From NCBI RefSeq assembly GCF_902826915.1, contig NZ_CADEGP010000024.1, positions 1-37,241 on the forward strand: a stretch of DNA of 37,241 bases, in the 5' to 3' direction. Shown one piece after another: positions 17,554 through 26,625 of the stretch (positions within the stretch are counted from its first letter, which is position 1; each line of letters opens with the position of its first letter). The stretch is from an uncultured Nitrosomonas sp. (GTDB taxonomy: Bacteria; Pseudomonadota; Gammaproteobacteria; Burkholderiales; Nitrosomonadaceae). The notes under the pieces are model-generated. The model was not told where the DNA came from. It was given only the letters and a program-made list of their open reading frames with translations, and ran no database searches. The position numbers and the translations under genes are program-made.

Positions 17554-17655
17554 AGATGAAGCAAATACCGATTGCTAATTTTATGCAAGTGCCAGGCTTG
17601 GCATTATAGAAAATAATAAACAATCGACTTGCCCGTTGCGATCACCTGCATTTTC

Positions 17656-17683
17656 TTGACAAAACGCGCAGCATCTCTATAAT
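17656..17683 (+). promoter_or_regulatory. Sigma-70 promoter of the tRNA cluster
   Basis: TTGACA (17656-17661) and TATAAT (17678-17683) are both perfect consensus hexamers separated by 16 bases. They lie about 48 bases before tRNA-Gly, which fits a strong stable-RNA promoter with a short leader. Confidence 0.88.
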
Positions 17684-17731
17684 CCACCCTTTGTTTCTGA
17701 AGTGCTTCAAGTCATACAGTAGCTTCATAGC

Positions 17732-17806
17732 GCGGGAATAGCTCAGTGGTAGAGCACAACCTTGCCAAGGTTGGGGTCGCGAGTTCGAGCCTCGTTTCCC
17801 GCTCCA
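17732..17806 (+). tRNA. tRNA-Gly (GCC), CCA encoded
   Basis: A 75-base cloverleaf. The acceptor GCGGGAA pairs with TTCCCGC, the anticodon loop TTGCCAA gives GCC, the T arm contains GTTCGAGCC, and the genomic sequence ends T-CCA. Confidence 0.97.
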
Positions 17807-17917
17807 TTTTCTAATGAAAATGGCATATGCGAAATGTTATTTTATTGCCGGAAATCGAATGGTCTGTTACAGGCTTTTCCCGTAAGATTCACAGCACGCT
17901 GAAAACCATGCAATAAT

Positions 17918-17991
17918 GGCGGGGTGGCAGAGTGGTCATGCAGCGGCCTGCAAAGCCGTCTACGCCGGTTCGATTCCGACCCCCGCCTCCA
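17918..17991 (+). tRNA. tRNA-Cys (GCA), CCA encoded
   Basis: A 74-base cloverleaf. The acceptor GGCGGGG pairs with CCCCGCC, the anticodon loop CTGCAAA gives GCA, the T arm contains GGTTCGATTCC, and the 3' end is TCCA. It follows tRNA-Gly by 111 bases and is probably on the same transcript. Confidence 0.97.
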
Positions 17992-18010
17992 TCAATCTAA
18001 AATTTCTATC

Positions 18011-18099
18011 GCCCGGGTGGTGAAATTGGTAGACACAAGGGACTTAAAATCCCTCGGGCCGAAACGCCCGTGCCGGTTCGATTCCGGCCCCGGGCACCA
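18011..18099 (+). tRNA. tRNA-Leu (UAA), CCA encoded
   Basis: An 89-base class II tRNA with a long variable arm (TCGGGCCGAAACGCCCG). The anticodon loop CTTAAAA gives TAA. The acceptor GCCCGGG pairs with CCCGGGC and the end is ACCA. It begins 19 bases after tRNA-Cys. Confidence 0.97.
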
Positions 18100-18117
18100 A
18101 TTCAAAATTTCACACCG

Positions 18118-18149
18118 GATCCAGAACCGTAAAGATCCAGAACCGTAAA
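18118..18149 (+). repeat. 16-base tandem direct repeat after tRNA-Leu
   Basis: GATCCAGAACCGTAAA occurs twice without a gap, at 18118-18133 and 18134-18149. It lies 18 bases after the tRNA-Leu CCA, in the gap before the convergent ypjD gene. No terminator hairpin is apparent around it. Confidence 0.85.
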
Positions 18150-18193
18150 GTTAAATGCCTCGAGGTTGTACTAAAGATAAAGGTGATTTAACG

Positions 18194-19036
18194 CTAGTAG
18201 CGATTTAATACGATTTCTAACACAAATTTGCTACCAATATAAGCCAGTAACAATATAACAAATCCGGCTAAGGTCCAGCGAATCGCTATACGCCCTCGCC
18301 ACCCATAGAATTGACGACCGGCCAATAACGCCGCAAAGACCCCCCACGAGATAAAGCCAAATAGAGTTTTATGAGAAAATGTCAGCGATTGGCCAAATAC
18401 TTCCTGCGAAAACACAATACCGCTCATGAGCGTCAATGTGAGTAAAATAAACCCGCCCCAGATAATATGAAACAGTAATTTTTCCATTGCCAACAACGGT
18501 GGCAAATTGGTAAATACTGAACGTGACGCGGGATGATGCAATTGGCGTTCGACAACTGTCATTAACAGTGCATGTAGCGCCGCTATTGTCAGCAAGCTAT
18601 AGGCCATCATTGCAACCAACAAGTGCGCTTTGAATGCAGGTAATTCCGTATTCTCAAGCGGACGCAGGGACGGAAAAATCAATGATAACAATACTGCGAT
18701 TGCTGCAGCCCATGCAATGGGTGCGACTAAAGTTTGCAACCCTTGTAAGCGTTTAAAAAACCCTGAGAACCAATAAATGAAAGCGGTCAGCCAAACAATG
18801 GTTGAGATTGCATTGCTCAAACCAAAGCTAAGTCCTGAACCAACAAACATGGATTGATAAAGTGTTAGGGCATGCAGCAGCAAGGGAACAAGCATGGCAT
18901 AATGCACCCACGTAACTTTCACTAACATATGATCGCCCACTTCAGGTGCCGTTTGGCTCCATGTATTCCGCCAGAAAAACCAACCGATCAGTATATAAAG
19001 CAAAAAGGCTGCGAGATAAGTTAAAATGCTGGTCAT
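18194..19036 (-). CDS. ypjD: CcsA/YpjD-type cytochrome c assembly-like inner membrane protein
   Basis: A 280-residue polytopic protein with about eight hydrophobic helices. It belongs to the CcsA/CcmC superfamily, whose members handle haem at the outer face of the inner membrane. The later half has the family pattern, with SHKTLFGFISWGVFAALL near residue 225 and conserved histidines at the ends of helices (AFKAHLLVAMMAYSLL, LLFHIIWGGF, FSHKTLF). It is divergent from ffh, the same neighbour arrangement known for ypjD in enterobacteria. The classical CcsA WGxxWxWD haem loop is not present, so a direct role in cytochrome c maturation is uncertain. Confidence 0.87.
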   Translation of the reverse strand: MTSILTYLAAFLLYILIGWFFWRNTWSQTAPEVGDHMLVKVTWVHYAMLVPLLLHALTLYQSMFVGSGLSFGLSNAISTIVWLTAFIYWFSGFFKRLQGLQTLVAPIAWAAAIAVLLSLIFPSLRPLENTELPAFKAHLLVAMMAYSLLTIAALHALLMTVVERQLHHPASRSVFTNLPPLLAMEKLLFHIIWGGFILLTLTLMSGIVFSQEVFGQSLTFSHKTLFGFISWGVFAALLAGRQFYGWRGRIAIRWTLAGFVILLLAYIGSKFVLEIVLNRY

Positions 19037-19176
19037 TGATAGTTCTAATTTGATTTGCCGAAATAATTGTTTAGTCTACATGGCACGTTAGCAAATTCAA
19101 AGAGCTGATCCAGATATTTATTAGAATGGATCATCATTTTGTTCTCTAATTATTGATTTATGAGGTTTAATTAAGC

Positions 19177-20526
19177 ATGTTTGACAATCTGACCGGTCGA
19201 CTCAGCGGAGTCATCAAGACATTACGTGGCGAGGCAAGGCTTTCTGAGAGTAATATCCAGGATGCTTTGCGGGAAGTTCGTCTGGCGTTATTGGAAGCGG
19301 ATGTTGCTTTACCAGTGGTCAAAGATTTCATCGCACGTGTCAAAGAAAAAGCTATCGGTCATGAAGTGATGAGTAGCCTAACTCCAGGGCAAGCGCTGGT
19401 TGGAGTGGTCCATCAAGAACTCATTACCATCATAGGTGGAGAAAAAGTTGATCTTAACCTTGCCACAGTTCCTCCTGCAGTTATTCTCATGGCGGGATTA
19501 CAAGGTGCCGGAAAAACCACGAGCAGCGGGAAACTGGCCAAATGGTTAATGGAAAACAAGAAAAAGAAAGTATTGCTGGTTTCCTGCGATATTTATCGCC
19601 CTGCTGCGATTCATCAACTTGAGCTTCTGGCCAGTCAAGTGGGCGCCGACTTTTTTCCTGTTCAAGAGGGGCAGAAACCCAGTGAAATCGGCTCAGCTGC
19701 GTTGGATTATGCGCGCAGGCACCATCATGAGGTGATGATTGTTGACACCGCCGGCCGGTTGGGTATTGATGAGGCCATGATGCAAGAAATCAGCGAGCTT
19801 GAAGCACTTCTGCAACCTATTGAAACTTTATTTGTTGTCGATGCAATGCAAGGACAAGATGCGGTGAATACTGCTAAAGCATTTTCCGATGCGTTACCCC
19901 TAACGGGTGTCATTCTCACCAAACTCGATGGTGATGCGCGCGGCGGCGCAGCATTGTCAGTTAAGCAAATTACTGGGAAACCGATCAAGTTTGCCGGTGT
20001 TGCAGAAAAATTAACAGGCTTGGAGGCATTTCATCCCGATCGAATGGCCTCTCGCATTTTAGGGATGGGCGACGTGCTCGGTTTGATTGAGGAAGCACAG
20101 CGCAGCGCTGATCAGCAAGAAGCCGAGAAATTGATGAAGAAAATGAAATCGGGTAAAGCATTTGACCTGGATGATTTCAAGGCACAGTTTCAGCAAATGC
20201 GTAATATGGGTGGAATGAACGCCCTGATGGATAAATTACCCGCTCAATTCAGCCAAGCAGCGCAAAACGTTAAAGTGGACGACAAAATAATCAATCGGAC
20301 AGAAGGTATAATCAATTCCATGACCAAGCAAGAACGCGCTAAACCAGAAATTCTGAAAGCCTCACGGAAACGCCGAATCGCTGTAGGTGCAGGCGTATCC
20401 GTACAAGAAGTTAATCGTTTGTTGGCACAATTTGAGCAAGCCAGAAAGATGATGAAAATGATGAACAAAGGGGGAATGGCAAAAATGATGCGTGGAATCA
20501 AGGGAATGCTTCCACGTACTCATTAG
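19177..20526 (+). CDS. ffh: Signal recognition particle protein Ffh (SRP54)
   Basis: The 449-residue GTPase of the signal recognition particle, which binds 4.5S RNA and signal sequences of nascent membrane proteins. The N domain opens MFDNLTGRLSGVIKTLRG. The G domain carries GLQGAGKTTSSGKLA (107-121), DTAGRLG, and TKLDGDARGG. The C-terminal M domain is methionine-rich, and the gene ends in a run of Lys and Met (KMMKMMNKGGMAKMMRGIKG). Length is normal. It is convergent with dut. Confidence 0.98.
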   Translation: MFDNLTGRLSGVIKTLRGEARLSESNIQDALREVRLALLEADVALPVVKDFIARVKEKAIGHEVMSSLTPGQALVGVVHQELITIIGGEKVDLNLATVPPAVILMAGLQGAGKTTSSGKLAKWLMENKKKKVLLVSCDIYRPAAIHQLELLASQVGADFFPVQEGQKPSEIGSAALDYARRHHHEVMIVDTAGRLGIDEAMMQEISELEALLQPIETLFVVDAMQGQDAVNTAKAFSDALPLTGVILTKLDGDARGGAALSVKQITGKPIKFAGVAEKLTGLEAFHPDRMASRILGMGDVLGLIEEAQRSADQQEAEKLMKKMKSGKAFDLDDFKAQFQQMRNMGGMNALMDKLPAQFSQAAQNVKVDDKIINRTEGIINSMTKQERAKPEILKASRKRRIAVGAGVSVQEVNRLLAQFEQARKMMKMMNKGGMAKMMRGIKGMLPRTH

Positions 20527-20603
20527 AAATATAGACTTTCTTCGCAATCCAATATCGCACGCATATTGCTGTGCTTTGAACACACATAAGAAATATTTAC
20601 TTA

Positions 20604-21053
20604 TCAGTGCTTTCCTGTACTGCCAAATCCATCTGCGCCACGATCGCTCTGGTCAAAATTGTCTACTCGATTAAACGTTACCTGAATCACGGGAACCACA
20701 ACGAGCTGAGCAATACGCTCTAATGGATTAAGATGAAAAGCTGTTTGGCTACGATTCCAACAGGAAACTAAAATTTGTCCTTGGTAGTCCGAATCAACTA
20801 AACCGACTAGATTTCCTAATACAATCCCGTGCTTATGACCTAACCCTGAGCGAGGCAATATCAGCGCCGCCAATCCTGCATCAGCTAAATGTATTGCGAT
20901 ACCCGTTGGAATAAGGTTAGTTTCCCCCGGATTAATCACCATCGGTTGCTCAATACATGCACGCAAATCCAATCCGGCTGAACCTGGCGTGGCATACGTT
21001 GGAAACTGCTCATTTAAACGATCATCAAGAATTTTAATATCAATACTTTTCAT
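20604..21053 (-). CDS. dut: dUTP diphosphatase
   Basis: The 149-residue trimeric dUTPase converts dUTP to dUMP and pyrophosphate, keeping uracil out of DNA. All five motifs are visible: [40 protein letters not shown] and the C-terminal [11 protein letters not shown]. Its start overlaps the end of coaBC by 14 bases. The coaBC-dut pairing is common in proteobacteria and implies translational coupling. Confidence 0.97.
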   Translation of the reverse strand: MKSIDIKILDDRLNEQFPTYATPGSAGLDLRACIEQPMVINPGETNLIPTGIAIHLADAGLAALILPRSGLGHKHGIVLGNLVGLVDSDYQGQILVSCWNRSQTAFHLNPLERIAQLVVVPVIQVTFNRVDNFDQSDRGADGFGSTGKH

Positions 21054-22266
21054 TCTTTTTAAATTTTTTGTTGTACAGTAAGTAAATATGCTTCATCAAA
21101 CGCCGCGCTTGCTCTATTTTTGCTGCCTTGGGAAGAACATGTTTACCATCGTCATCCAGTAAAATTAACTCATTCTCATCGGAACCAATCGCATCCTGAG
21201 CTAGATTGGCAACTAATAAAGGTAACTTCTTCCTATTTCTTTTCGCTGCTGCATTCTTCTCGAGATCTTCTGTTTCCGCTGCAAAACCAATGCAGAAAGG
21301 CGCATTAGGTAATGTAGATACCGCCATCAGAATATCCGGATTGGGGATCAACTCTACTGATAGTTTGTTAGTGGATTTTTTTAGTTTTTGCTGACTGATG
21401 CTTGCTGCACGGTAGTCAGCAACAGCAGCAACACTGATAAAAATATCAGCTTGTGACACTTCTGCCTGCACTGCACGCAACATTTCCTCAGCACTTACTA
21501 CCGAAATAAACTTGTCAACTGCAGGTGATAATAAACATGTCGGTCCAGAAATCAAAGTAACTTTTGCACCCATCTCCAATGCCGCTTTAGCAACAGCATA
21601 CCCCATTTTTCCGGAACTATTGTTGGTAATTCCTCGCACAGCATCAATCGCTTCATACGTAGGCCCGGCTGTCACCAAAATATTTTTACCCCTTAACAAA
21701 GTATCAGCTTGGATAAAAATTTGCACTGCTTCCACCAGTTCACTCGCTTCCAGCATGCGTCCCATACCTATTTCTCCGCAAGCTTGCTCGCCACTGGCCG
21801 GGCCGATTATTTTTACACCATCTTGACGTAACAATAATAAATTACGTTGCATTGCAGGATTCTGCCACATTTGCCGATTCATTGCCGGTGCTATCATAAG
21901 CGAACAATCGCGTGCTATGCATAATGTCGATAGCAGATCATCTGCCAATCCATTGGCAAGTTTGGCAATAAAATTTGCGCTGGCTGGCGCCACTAAAATC
22001 ATGTTGGCACCTCGGGATAGATTGATATGCGCCATGTCACACGCGGCATTGGTTTCCCACAAATCAGTGTAAACAGGATTACCCGTTAATGACTGAAAAG
22101 TCACCGGACCTATAAAACGACAAGCTGCTTTAGTCATCACCGTTTGCACATCAACGCCATCCTGAGTTAATACGCGCGCCAATTCCACCACTTTGTACGC
22201 AGCCACACCGCCAGTTACTCCCAACAGCACGCGTTTCTTCGACACAACCGACACTCCTATTCTCAT
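21040..22266 (-). CDS. coaBC: Bifunctional phosphopantothenoylcysteine decarboxylase/phosphopantothenate-cysteine ligase
   Basis: A 408-residue fusion of CoaC and CoaB, carrying out two successive steps of coenzyme A synthesis. The flavin-dependent N-terminal half has [10 protein letters not shown], the active His in CDMAHINLS, the APAMNRQMW block and the [10 protein letters not shown] cysteine flap. The C-terminal half has [24 protein letters not shown] and [20 protein letters not shown]. The ATG at 22266 is used; a GTG seven codons on (22245), with AGGAG eight bases before it, is a credible alternative start. It is divergent from radC across 221 bases. Confidence 0.96.
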   Translation of the reverse strand: MRIGVSVVSKKRVLLGVTGGVAAYKVVELARVLTQDGVDVQTVMTKAACRFIGPVTFQSLTGNPVYTDLWETNAACDMAHINLSRGANMILVAPASANFIAKLANGLADDLLSTLCIARDCSLMIAPAMNRQMWQNPAMQRNLLLLRQDGVKIIGPASGEQACGEIGMGRMLEASELVEAVQIFIQADTLLRGKNILVTAGPTYEAIDAVRGITNNSSGKMGYAVAKAALEMGAKVTLISGPTCLLSPAVDKFISVVSAEEMLRAVQAEVSQADIFISVAAVADYRAASISQQKLKKSTNKLSVELIPNPDILMAVSTLPNAPFCIGFAAETEDLEKNAAAKRNRKKLPLLVANLAQDAIGSDENELILLDDDGKHVLPKAAKIEQARRLMKHIYLLYNKKFKKNEKY

Positions 22267-22487
22267 TACAAATAATATCTCTAAAAAATTTAATCTTGCT
22301 AAAGCGATAAGCTATCGAATCACTGACACAATGACTGATTATCCCGCTTAATTTGACCGCACTGATGCCGCTATCAGTTAATTATCGATGGTTAGCCACG
22401 TGTCACCTCGTTAATCACCAATTAGAACATGTAGTAACGAAGTTATACTAAATTCATTTTACATCACTGTGAGCCACATCATAGTTT

Positions 22488-23162
22488 ATGGCAATTACAA
22501 ATTGGCCAATATCTGAACGACCACGTGAAAAACTGCTGCAGAAAGGCGCTTCAACACTTTCTGACATAGAATTACTAGCCATATTTTTACGTACCGGAAT
22601 TAGTGGAAAAAGTGCTGTAGATCTTGCAAGAGAATTACTTTCCCACTTCGGTAATTTAACTAATGTTTTTGCAGCCAATCAGGTAAGCTTCTGTCAATTG
22701 CCTGGAATGGGCATCGCAAAATACGCGCAACTGCAAGCGGTACTAGAAATGGCTCGCCGTACCTTAGGTGAAGAACTGAAATGCGGCAATGTGATGAATT
22801 CACCCAACTTGGTCCGGGATTTTCTGCGATTGAGTTTAGCAAACAAGCCGCATGAAGTGTTTATCGGTATTTTCCTTGACGCAAAAAATCATTCCATTGC
22901 CACAGAAGAACTATTTAGCGGAACACTCACACAAGCCAGCGTTTATCCCAGAGAAGTTATCAAGCGCGCTTTATATCATAATGCAGCTGCAATTATCTTT
23001 GCGCACAATCACCCCTCCGGTATTGCAGAACCCAGCCATGCTGATAAAGTATTAACCCAATCCCTGAAACAAGCATTGGCTCTCATTGATGTTAAAGTGT
23101 TGGATCACTTCATTGTGGGTAACGGTATTGCTCTTTCATTTGCTGAGCATGATTTAATTTGA
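22488..23162 (+). CDS. radC: RadC-family protein (JAB1/MPN-type)
   Basis: A 224-residue protein. An N-terminal helix-hairpin-helix-like region ([27 protein letters not shown]) is followed by the MPN+ metal site [15 protein letters not shown], with the His-x-His and Asp ligands intact. The old link to DNA repair in E. coli was retracted; the family's role is unsettled. No clear ribosome site precedes the ATG. Its stop codon overlaps the -35 box of the rpmB promoter. Confidence 0.94.
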   Translation: MAITNWPISERPREKLLQKGASTLSDIELLAIFLRTGISGKSAVDLARELLSHFGNLTNVFAANQVSFCQLPGMGIAKYAQLQAVLEMARRTLGEELKCGNVMNSPNLVRDFLRLSLANKPHEVFIGIFLDAKNHSIATEELFSGTLTQASVYPREVIKRALYHNAAAIIFAHNHPSGIAEPSHADKVLTQSLKQALALIDVKVLDHFIVGNGIALSFAEHDLI

Positions 23163-23188
23163 GCAAACACTCCAAATCAGGATATAAT
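23159..23188 (+). promoter_or_regulatory. Sigma-70 promoter of rpmB-rpmG
   Basis: TTGAGC (23159-23164) and a perfect TATAAT (23183-23188) are separated by 18 bases. The -35 box overlaps the TGA of radC. The predicted start falls about 25 bases before rpmB. Confidence 0.78.
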
Positions 23189-23220
23189 CCCATCCTTTAA
23201 AGAATTCTGGAGTGCGCTAT

Positions 23221-23457
23221 ATGGCACGAGTATGTGAAGTAACTGGCAAGAAACCGATGTCTGGTCATAATGTTTCTCACGCAAACAATAAAACCAAAAG
23301 ACGTTTTTTACCCAATCTGCAGCACCGAAAGTTCTGGGTTGAGAGTGAAAACCGCTGGATTAAGCTGCGATTAACTAATGCGGCATTACGTACTATTGAT
23401 AAGAATGGTATAGATGCAGTATTGGTAAAAATGCGATTAGAAGGCAAAAACGTTTAA
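23221..23457 (+). CDS. rpmB: 50S ribosomal protein bL28
   Basis: A 78-residue ribosomal protein starting [21 protein letters not shown]. The ATG at 23221 is chosen over one three codons upstream because it gives the standard N-terminus and has GGAG upstream. The zinc-binding cysteine pairs of some L28 proteins are absent, so this is the zinc-independent form. It is paired with rpmG, as is usual in proteobacteria. Confidence 0.98.
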   Translation: MARVCEVTGKKPMSGHNVSHANNKTKRRFLPNLQHRKFWVESENRWIKLRLTNAALRTIDKNGIDAVLVKMRLEGKNV

Positions 23458-23490
23458 AAACTTTTCAAGATTAACTATGGAGTTATCGTT

Positions 23491-23646
23491 ATGCGTGAAA
23501 AAGTAAAACTTGAATCCTCAGCTGGAACAGGACATTTCTATACAACCACCAAGAATAAACGGGCTAAACCTGAAAAAATGGAATTTATGAAATTTGATCC
23601 TGTTGCACGTAAGCACGTTTTATATAAAGAGACAAAACTCAAATAA
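23491..23646 (+). CDS. rpmG: 50S ribosomal protein bL33
   Basis: A 51-residue protein, [20 protein letters not shown] at the start and [11 protein letters not shown] at the end. It has no cysteines, so it is the zinc-free form of L33. It lies 33 bases after rpmB with a GGAG ribosome site in between, and is followed by a strong terminator. Confidence 0.97.
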   Translation: MREKVKLESSAGTGHFYTTTKNKRAKPEKMEFMKFDPVARKHVLYKETKLK

Positions 23647-23666
23647 GAATCCACACTTATTCATTC

Positions 23667-23698
23667 AATAAAAAACCCGCATATGCGGGTTTTTTATT
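23667..23698. terminator. Bidirectional rho-independent terminator (32-base perfect palindrome)
   Basis: Arms 23667-23682 and 23683-23698 are perfect complements. The GC core CCCGCAT/ATGCGGG is flanked by A6 on the left and T6 on the right, so each strand has a stem followed by a T run. It serves rpmB-rpmG on the plus strand and the desaturase gene on the minus strand. Confidence 0.93.
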
Positions 23699-23725
23699 GA
23701 TCATAATTTACTTCTGCTCAAGACA

Positions 23726-24916
23726 TTAGGCGTAGCACCGTAGTCTTTGAGAAAATGCTCTCAATACTTCGATCCCACTCTCCTCCGCACGCCGACACCA
23801 GTCTTCCAATTGTTTTACTAATTCTTCGGTTGTTGCAGTGGATCGTTGCCAGATTTGAGCTAACTCTTCTCGCATGGTATAGACTTTATCAAGAGTTTTA
23901 GCATTACTGAGCACCTGAATTAATTTTTCACGCTCATGATCTTGCAAAGTTTTAGAATCAGCCAGAATCCAACGCCTCAAGGTAGAACTATCCACTCCAT
24001 ACTGTGCGGTTGCTTCTTTTAGGTGAATCATTTCTTTTGCAAAAATTGCTTTTAATGATTTTGTATACTTCGCAAGAACTTCATAGCGGTGAGAAATAAC
24101 AGCTTGCAGCGTATCTGAATCACATTGAGTTTTAGCCTGATCAATGCGCAGCTTGGGCGCAATTTTTTTGACTTTTGCAAGTCCCAACGTTTCCAGAATT
24201 CGAATATACATCCAACCAATATCGAACTCATACCACTTATTAGACAAGCGCGCAGATGTTGCATATGCATGATGATTGTTATGCAACTCTTCCCCACCAA
24301 TCAAAATACCCCAAGGAACAATATTTCTGCTGGCATCCTCTGCTTGAAAATTGCGATACCCCCAGTAATGACCAACGCCATTAACAATACCTGCAGCAAA
24401 AATAGGAGCCCACAACATTTGAATCGCCCAAATAGTAATTCCAATCGGACCAAATAAAATCACGTTAATAATCAGCATAAGAGCAACGCCTTTGGCGCTA
24501 TGCTTGCTATATACATTACGTTCCATCCAATCATCAGGAGTGCCATAACCATATCTTCTCAGAGTATCTTCGTTTTTAGCTTCTGCTCGGTAAAGTTCAG
24601 AACCTTCCGCCAATACTTTCTTGATACCAAAAATAACTGGGCTATGCGGGTCGTCTTTGGATTCACATTTTGCATGATGCTTACGATGAATTGCCGTCCA
24701 TTCTTTCGTAACCATTCCGGTTGTTAACCATAACCAAAAACGGAAAAAATGACTCGGTATTGCATGCAGCTCCAAAGCTCTGTGTGCCGAATGACGATGC
24801 AAATAGATTGTAATAGCAGCAATTGTAATATGTGTAAAAATCAGGGTAATAACAATATACCCCCACCATGGCATATCAACCACACCTGAAATTAAATTCA
24901 GAAATTCATAAATCAT
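23726..24916 (-). CDS. Fatty acid desaturase with a transposase-like C-terminal extension
   Basis: A 396-residue membrane di-iron desaturase. The three histidine boxes are HRHSAH (40-45), HRKHH (77-81) and HNNHH (212-216), the pattern of acyl-CoA/phospholipid delta-9 enzymes, with hydrophobic helices around 18-37, 144-165 and 168-185. Such enzymes put a cis double bond into saturated acyl chains using oxygen. The catalytic part ends near residue 258. The last ~135 residues are soluble and helical, with LRRWILADSKTL, YTMREELAQIWQR, LEDWCRRAEESGI and LRAFSQRLRCYA, resembling the helical end of ISL3-type transposases. I recall similar tails in some proteobacterial desaturases, so it is probably native and not a fusion error. 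A GGGATGG element precedes the ATG. Confidence 0.9.
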   Translation of the reverse strand: MIYEFLNLISGVVDMPWWGYIVITLIFTHITIAAITIYLHRHSAHRALELHAIPSHFFRFWLWLTTGMVTKEWTAIHRKHHAKCESKDDPHSPVIFGIKKVLAEGSELYRAEAKNEDTLRRYGYGTPDDWMERNVYSKHSAKGVALMLIINVILFGPIGITIWAIQMLWAPIFAAGIVNGVGHYWGYRNFQAEDASRNIVPWGILIGGEELHNNHHAYATSARLSNKWYEFDIGWMYIRILETLGLAKVKKIAPKLRIDQAKTQCDSDTLQAVISHRYEVLAKYTKSLKAIFAKEMIHLKEATAQYGVDSSTLRRWILADSKTLQDHEREKLIQVLSNAKTLDKVYTMREELAQIWQRSTATTEELVKQLEDWCRRAEESGIEVLRAFSQRLRCYA

Positions 24917-25237
24917 ATAATTACCATCCCGTTAAAGGCCCATACTTCATAACACAGACCTATTCAATAAAAAACCCAATAACACCTATCAAGTTGAATC
25001 AATTAGTTTATTCAGATCACAAACCACTATACTAAATACTAGATATTTTATTCTGCGCTAATTACTCTTTAATTTAAAATATTACACTATCGCTTATCTA
25101 AAAGGAAATATTAATCTTTTCAGATTACTATTTACAAAGTAAATTTCACCAAACAAAACACTATGATTCTTAACTATTAACTAGGAAACTATCTTTCATA
25201 AAAACCTCAGAGAAAGATCCAGCAATTTTTATTTATC
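24917..25237. other. 321-base AT-rich gap upstream of the desaturase gene
   Basis: No ORF, RNA gene or hairpin terminator stands out. The region separates the desaturase gene from the end of the rluE-containing run. It presumably holds the desaturase promoter, but no hexamer pair at good spacing was identified. Confidence 0.5.
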
Positions 25238-25792
25238 CTAGCTTATATCTGAATCAGCAAGCATGCGCCATTCTCCTGGCACGATATCTTGCAATGTATA
25301 CAAACCAATTGCATAACGGATTAATCGCAACGTTGGAAAAAATACCGCCGCTGTCATCCGCCTTACTTGACGATTCTTGCCTTCCTTGAGAATTAAAGAC
25401 AACCAAGCAGTCGGAATATTCTTGCGAAATCGAATCGGTGGTTTTCTTTGCCAGAGAAAACTGGGCTCATCCATCAAGCTTACTTGCGCAGGTTGTGTCT
25501 TAAAATCATTAAGAACCACGCCACGGCGCAACGCATTAAGTGCAACATCATCCGGCTTACCTTCCACTTGAACCCAATAAGTTTTCGATAGCTTAAACTT
25601 TGGACTGCAAATTCTATTTTGCAGCTTACCATTGTCGGTCAATAACACCAATCCTTCGCTATCGGCATCTAATCTTCCTGCCGGATAAAAATCCGGGAAA
25701 GGAATAAAATCGTGCAATGATTGGTGCCCATCTACTGGCGTGAATTGGCAGATCACTCCATAGGGTTTATTGAACAAAATTATCCTAGGCAT
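25238..25792 (-). CDS. rluE: 23S rRNA pseudouridine synthase RluE-like
   Basis: A 184-residue RsuA-family enzyme without an N-terminal S4 domain. Its catalytic block is AGRLDADSEGLVLLT, with Asp42 as the nucleophile. LFNKPYGVICQFTPVDG and the C-terminal KEGKNRQVRRMTAAVFFPTLRLIRYAIG match the RluE branch, which in E. coli modifies U2457 of 23S rRNA. It is the last gene of the long minus-strand run, 41 bases after sixA. Confidence 0.92.
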   Translation of the reverse strand: MPRIILFNKPYGVICQFTPVDGHQSLHDFIPFPDFYPAGRLDADSEGLVLLTDNGKLQNRICSPKFKLSKTYWVQVEGKPDDVALNALRRGVVLNDFKTQPAQVSLMDEPSFLWQRKPPIRFRKNIPTAWLSLILKEGKNRQVRRMTAAVFFPTLRLIRYAIGLYTLQDIVPGEWRMLADSDIS

Positions 25793-25833
25793 GATACGAC
25801 ATCATATATGCACGATATTTAACTTCAATTTAT

Positions 25834-26289
25834 TCATAGCATTTCAGGGTAGATCACAGTATGCAACACTGGTTCAAATCCATTCCCATTTTTTTGAGAC
25901 CGAATCCACCAGACAGAGCCTTTTTTCACGCTCAACCCAGCAGGAATAATTGGAATCAAATGACCGGCCACATTTCCCAATGTTGGTTGATGACCGACAA
26001 TTACAACTGCACCTTGATAATTAGGCCAATCAGCTACAGCAAGAATGTCGTGAGCATTTGCACCTGGACCAATTGCAGCCTCCGTTATAAAATCGGATCG
26101 TAGCGCCATTACTGTCTGCTGTGTACGATGCGTTGGGCTCACTATCACCTTAGTATTTTCCGGCAATTTAGATCGAAGCCAATCAGATATACGGTTTGCC
26201 TGATTTAATCCTTTTTCAGTCAACTTACGAGCCGCATCGGGAAAGCCATCCTCAGCTTCTGCGTGGCGCCATAAAATCAAATCCATCAT
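25834..26289 (-). CDS. sixA: Phosphohistidine phosphatase SixA-like (histidine phosphatase family)
   Basis: A 151-residue protein of the RHG phosphatase family. LILWRHAEAEDG supplies the catalytic Arg-His, and VIVGHQPTLGNVAGHL the second active histidine. The short length fits SixA, which removes phosphate from histidine of phosphotransfer proteins. The target here is not known. It is in tight series with yggU (34-base gap) and rluE. Confidence 0.9.
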   Translation of the reverse strand: MMDLILWRHAEAEDGFPDAARKLTEKGLNQANRISDWLRSKLPENTKVIVSPTHRTQQTVMALRSDFITEAAIGPGANAHDILAVADWPNYQGAVVIVGHQPTLGNVAGHLIPIIPAGLSVKKGSVWWIRSQKNGNGFEPVLHTVIYPEML

Positions 26290-26323
26290 GTTTTATCAGG
26301 TGAATCATTCATTGATACTAGCC

Positions 26324-26614
26324 CTACAATATATTAAATAACACACTCGGACCATGCACAGACCGATGAATCATGATTACTTTATGTCGTGACTTGCCAC
26401 CCTGCTTCAATATCACTTGCCCAATGGGCACATCAAATCGTGTTGCAAGAAATCTAATCAATACCAAGTTAGCTTTGCCTTCCACAGGTGCAGCTGCGAG
26501 TTTTATTTTAAGCGCGCCACCATGTAAACCTGCTGCTTCAGTAGTTTTTGCGCCGGTTTGGATATGCAGTGTCAGAACGAGATTGTTTGTTTCATCATAT
26601 CGATACCAACTCAC
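26324..26614 (-). CDS. yggU: DUF167 family protein (YggU)
   Basis: A 96-residue cytosolic protein of unknown function. LHIQTGAKTTEAAGLHGGALKIKLAAAPVEGKAN is split across the family core, with the basic QGGKSRHKVIMI motif after it. The start codon is GTG at 26614. It follows yggT by 11 bases; yggT-yggU adjacency is a common proteobacterial arrangement. Confidence 0.9.
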   Translation of the reverse strand: MSWYRYDETNNLVLTLHIQTGAKTTEAAGLHGGALKIKLAAAPVEGKANLVLIRFLATRFDVPIGQVILKQGGKSRHKVIMIHRSVHGPSVLFNIL

Positions 26615-26625
26615 TTGCAGTACAC

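Noticed and set aside
17590..17612. Small inverted repeat (TGCCA/TGGCA) after dnaE
   Set aside because: The stem is only five bases with no T run, too weak to call a terminator.
17924..18148. 74-codon plus-strand open frame
   Set aside because: It lies across the tRNA-Cys and tRNA-Leu genes; the translation is just tRNA sequence and has no ribosome site.
20550..20575. CAATAT/ATATTG hairpin between ffh and dut
   Set aside because: A six-base AT-rich stem without a T run is not a credible terminator.
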